Assembly: GCA_036272815.1 (NCBI GenBank)
Contig: DATAYA010000105.1
Location: 1-6,863 of the forward strand
Source: DATAYA01 sp036272815
GTDB taxonomy: Bacteria; Pseudomonadota; Alphaproteobacteria; Acetobacterales; Acetobacteraceae
Direction of reading: 5' to 3'
Length of the DNA: 6,863 bases
Below the pieces are notes generated by a model that was not told where the DNA came from, ran no database searches, and saw only the letters and a list, made by a program, of their open reading frames with translations. The translations under genes were made by a program, and so were the position numbers. This document shows, piece by piece, positions 4,729-6,863 of the stretch (position 1 is its first letter; each line of letters begins with the position of its first letter).

Positions 4729-6863
4729 TCAACCCACGCGCGGCCGCCAGCCGCGCAGCAACAGAGCGTTGCCGACAACGCTCACGCTGGAGAGCGCCAT
4801 CGCCGCTCCGGCCACCACCGGGCTGAGCAAGCCCAGCGCCGCCAGCGGGATGCCGACGAGGTTGTAGGCGAAGGCCCAGAACAAGCCCTGCCGGATCTTG
4901 GCGTAGGTCCGGCGCGAGATGTCGATCGCGTCTGCGACCAGCGCCGGGTCGCCGCGCATCAGGGTGATCCCGGCGGTCTGCATCGCGACGTCGGTGCCGG
5001 TGCCCATCGCGATCCCGACATCGGCCGCAGCCAGAGCCGGCGCGTCGTTGATGCCGTCGCCCACCATCGCGACCACCGCGCCGGTCTGCCGCAGCGCCGC
5101 GATCACGTCCGCCTTGCCTTCGGGCAGCACCTCGGCGCGCACCTCGTCGATGCCGAGGCTGTTTGCCAGTGCGGCGGCCGCGACCCGCCGGTCGCCAGTC
5201 AGCATCACGGTGCGCAGGCGGCCGCGGTGCAGGGCGGCGATCGCGGCCGCCGCCGAGGGCCGTGAAGTGTCGGCGAAGGCGAGCAGGCCCAGAGTGCGCG
5301 GCAGAGTGCGCGGCGTCTCGCCGACCTCGATCAGCCACGCGACGGTGCGGCCGTGCGCCTCCTGCGCCGCAGCCGTGGCGTCCTGCGCCGCGTCGACCGC
5401 CCCGCTCTCCGCCGCAAGCCGCCGACTGCCGAGCAGCAGCGCGCGGCCGTCCACGATGCCCGATATGCCGCGGCCGGGCAGCGCGCGAAACCCCGAGGCG
5501 GGCCGCGCGTCGGGTGCCGCGCGGCGCAGCGCGAGCGCCAGCGGGTGTTCGCTGCCAGCCTGCAATCCGGACGCCAGCGCCACCACGGAGGCCGCCTCGA
5601 TCCCCGGTCCGGGGAGGGTTGCGACCAGCTCCGGCCGGCCCTCTGTGAGCGTGCCGGTCTTGTCGAAGGCGACCACGCCGACCGCATGGGCGCGTTCCAG
5701 CGCCTCGGCGTCGCGGATCAGAATGCCGTGGCGGGCGGCAGCCCCGGTGCCGACCATGATCGCGGTCGGCGTCGCCAGTCCGAGCGCGCAGGGGCAGGCG
5801 ATCACCAGCACCGCGACCGCGGCCAGCAGCCCCGGCACCGCCCCGCCGCCCGACAGCCACCAGCCCAGGAAGGTGACCAGGGCGAGCACCAGCACCACGG
5901 GGACGAACACCGCACTGACCCGGTCGGCGAGGCGCTGGATCGGCGCCTTGGACGCCTGCGCGCCCTCGACCAGACGCACGATGCGCGCCAGCGTGGTTTC
6001 CGCGCCGACCGCGGTGGTCTCGATCACCAGCCGCCCGTCGCGGTCGACCGCGCCGCCCGCGACCATGCTGCCCGGCCCCACCTCGACCGGCAGGCTCTCG
6101 CCGGTGAGCATGGAGGCGTCGACCGCAGCCTCGCCTTCGGCGACCCGGCCGTCGACCGGGATGCGCTCGCCCGGCCGCACCACGACGCGATCGCCGACGC
6201 GCACCATCGCGATCGGGAGGTCCGTCTCCGCGCCGCCCCGGAGTACGCGTGCGGTCTCCGGGCGCAGTTCGGTCAGCGCGTGGATCGCGGATGCGGTCTG
6301 GCCGCGGGCGCGCGCCTCCAGCCACTTGCCGAGCAGGATGAAGGTGACGATCAGCGCCGAGCTATCGAAATAGAGCGCGGGCTGGCGGCCCTGTGCGGCT
6401 GCCAGCAGCTCGAAGACGCTCAGGCCATAGGCGGCCGAGGTGCCGAGCGCCACCAGCAGGTCCATGTTCCCCGACCCGCCCCGGAGCGCCTTGAAGCCGG
6501 CAACGTAGAACCGGGCGCCCAGCCAGAACTGCACCGGAGTCGCGAGTGCGAGCTGCACCCAGCCGGGCAGCATCCAGGGCAGACCGGCGAGGCGTGCCGC
6601 CATGCCCAGCAGCAGCGGCGCTGACAGGACGGCCGCGATCAGGACATGCCGGAGCGCCCGCATGTCGCGGGCCTGGGCCGCCTCGGGGCGCACCTGCGCC
6701 ACCGGGCTTGCGGCATAGCCGGCCGCCGCGACCGCGTCCGTCAGCCGGGCGAGGTCCGCCATGCCGCGCACCCGGGCGCGCTCGGTCGCCAAGTTCACCT
6801 CGGCCCGGGACACGCCCGGCACGCGGAGAGCGCGCGCTCGACGCGCCGCACACAGGAGGCGCA
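4729..6863 (-). CDS. copA: Cu(I)-translocating P1B-type ATPase, 5' end beyond window, apparent frameshift near 6822
   Basis: Inner-membrane copper-exporting ATPase, open at the right edge. Counting from the GTG codon at 6822 (697 residues), it has the remainder of an HMA metal-binding domain (1-40) and paired membrane helices, including the NMDLLVALGTSAAYG segment at 119-133. The actuator motif TGES is at 240-243, the ion-path CPC at 343-345, the phosphorylation site DKTGT at 387-391 (D387), SEHP at 424-427, MLTGD at 540-544 and GDGINDAP at 588-595. The last helices carry YN (653-654) and MALSS (675-679). CPC, YN and MxxSS together define the Cu(I) P1B-1 subgroup. Upstream of 6822 the expected CASCVRRVERALSA is present, but in another frame, which reaches a TGA at 6797-6795. 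One extra G near 6822 would join the two seamlessly. The GTG at 6822 is therefore not a real start; the gene is either broken or contains a sequence error. No copper regulator is visible. Confidence 0.93.
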   Translation of the reverse strand, partial: RLLCAARRARALRVPGVSRAEVNLATERARVRGMADLARLTDAVAAAGYAASPVAQVRPEAAQARDMRALRHVLIAAVLSAPLLLGMAARLAGLPWMLPGWVQLALATPVQFWLGARFYVAGFKALRGGSGNMDLLVALGTSAAYGLSVFELLAAAQGRQPALYFDSSALIVTFILLGKWLEARARGQTASAIHALTELRPETARVLRGGAETDLPIAMVRVGDRVVVRPGERIPVDGRVAEGEAAVDASMLTGESLPVEVGPGSMVAGGAVDRDGRLVIETTAVGAETTLARIVRLVEGAQASKAPIQRLADRVSAVFVPVVLVLALVTFLGWWLSGGGAVPGLLAAVAVLVIACPCALGLATPTAIMVGTGAAARHGILIRDAEALERAHAVGVVAFDKTGTLTEGRPELVATLPGPGIEAASVVALASGLQAGSEHPLALALRRAAPDARPASGFRALPGRGISGIVDGRALLLGSRRLAAESGAVDAAQDATAAAQEAHGRTVAWLIEVGETPRTLPRTLGLLAFADTSRPSAAAAIAALHRGRLRTVMLTGDRRVAAAALANSLGIDEVRAEVLPEGKADVIAALRQTGAVVAMVGDGINDAPALAAADVGIAMGTGTDVAMQTAGITLMRGDPALVADAIDISRRTYAKIRQGLFWAFAYNLVGIPLAALGLLSPVVAGAAMALSSVSVVGNALLLRGWRPRVG
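6819..6824 (-). other. apparent one-base deletion (frameshift) in the copA HMA domain
   Basis: On the minus strand the bases read GCGTGC where GCGGTGC would keep the HMA domain in frame. The frame entering from 6863 encodes CASCVRRVERALSA and then diverges; the frame leaving at 6822 continues VPGVSRAEVNLATERARV. The join at this point reproduces a normal HMA sequence without gap or overlap. Confidence 0.75.

Noticed and set aside
4673..6325. 550-codon minus-strand frame overlapping the ATPase gene
   Set aside because: It is an Arg/Gly/Ala-rich frame shadow of the CopA gene, which shows every P-type ATPase motif in the neighbouring frame.
6820..6822. GTG as the start codon of the ATPase
   Set aside because: It lies in the middle of an HMA domain whose first half, including CASC, is encoded immediately upstream in another frame, and no ribosome binding site precedes it.

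Overview
The window is a GC-rich chromosomal segment (hand-counted 60-base rows run from about 58% to 82% G+C). Gene families and codon use suggest an alphaproteobacterium, perhaps of the Rhodospirillales/Acetobacteraceae type. This is a judgement from protein style only, since no rRNA or other phylogenetic marker is present. There are seven protein genes, packed with short gaps. No gene-free stretch exceeds 100 bases, and I found no tRNA, rRNA, CRISPR array or intact insertion sequence.

Left block (1-1625): two minus-strand genes, a MaoC-like hotdog dehydratase followed by an XRE-type regulator, overlap by the four bases GTGA. The regulator runs off the left edge and resembles the N-terminal half of BoxR/BzdR, the benzoyl-CoA-responsive regulators. 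A crotonase-fold gene of the ECHDC3 kind, lacking both usual catalytic glutamates, is transcribed divergently from them. The 82-base gap between the divergent starts carries a 7-bp inverted repeat and a 7-bp direct repeat that could be operators. Together this looks like a small acyl-CoA cassette with its own regulator.

Middle block (1706-3755): a plus-strand alkylation-repair pair. The first gene fuses the Ada methylphosphotriester sensor and AraC-type activator to an AlkA glycosylase. The second is an Ogt-type O6-methylguanine methyltransferase that starts at TTG inside the end of the first gene, behind a strong AAGGAG. Together they hold all Ada and AlkA activities in a rearranged domain order. 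Sampled rows of this block tend to be less GC-rich than the flanks, and short repeats lie at both borders, so it may have been acquired separately.

Right block (3855-6863): two minus-strand genes, a creatininase-family amidohydrolase and, 52 bases upstream of it, a Cu(I)-exporting P1B-type ATPase that runs off the right edge. The ATPase has an apparent one-base frameshift in its N-terminal metal-binding domain: the CASC motif lies in a different frame from the rest of the protein.

I did not find a clear new multi-gene system. The observations most worth checking are the ATPase frameshift, the glutamate-less crotonase with its BoxR-like neighbour, and the split ada arrangement.
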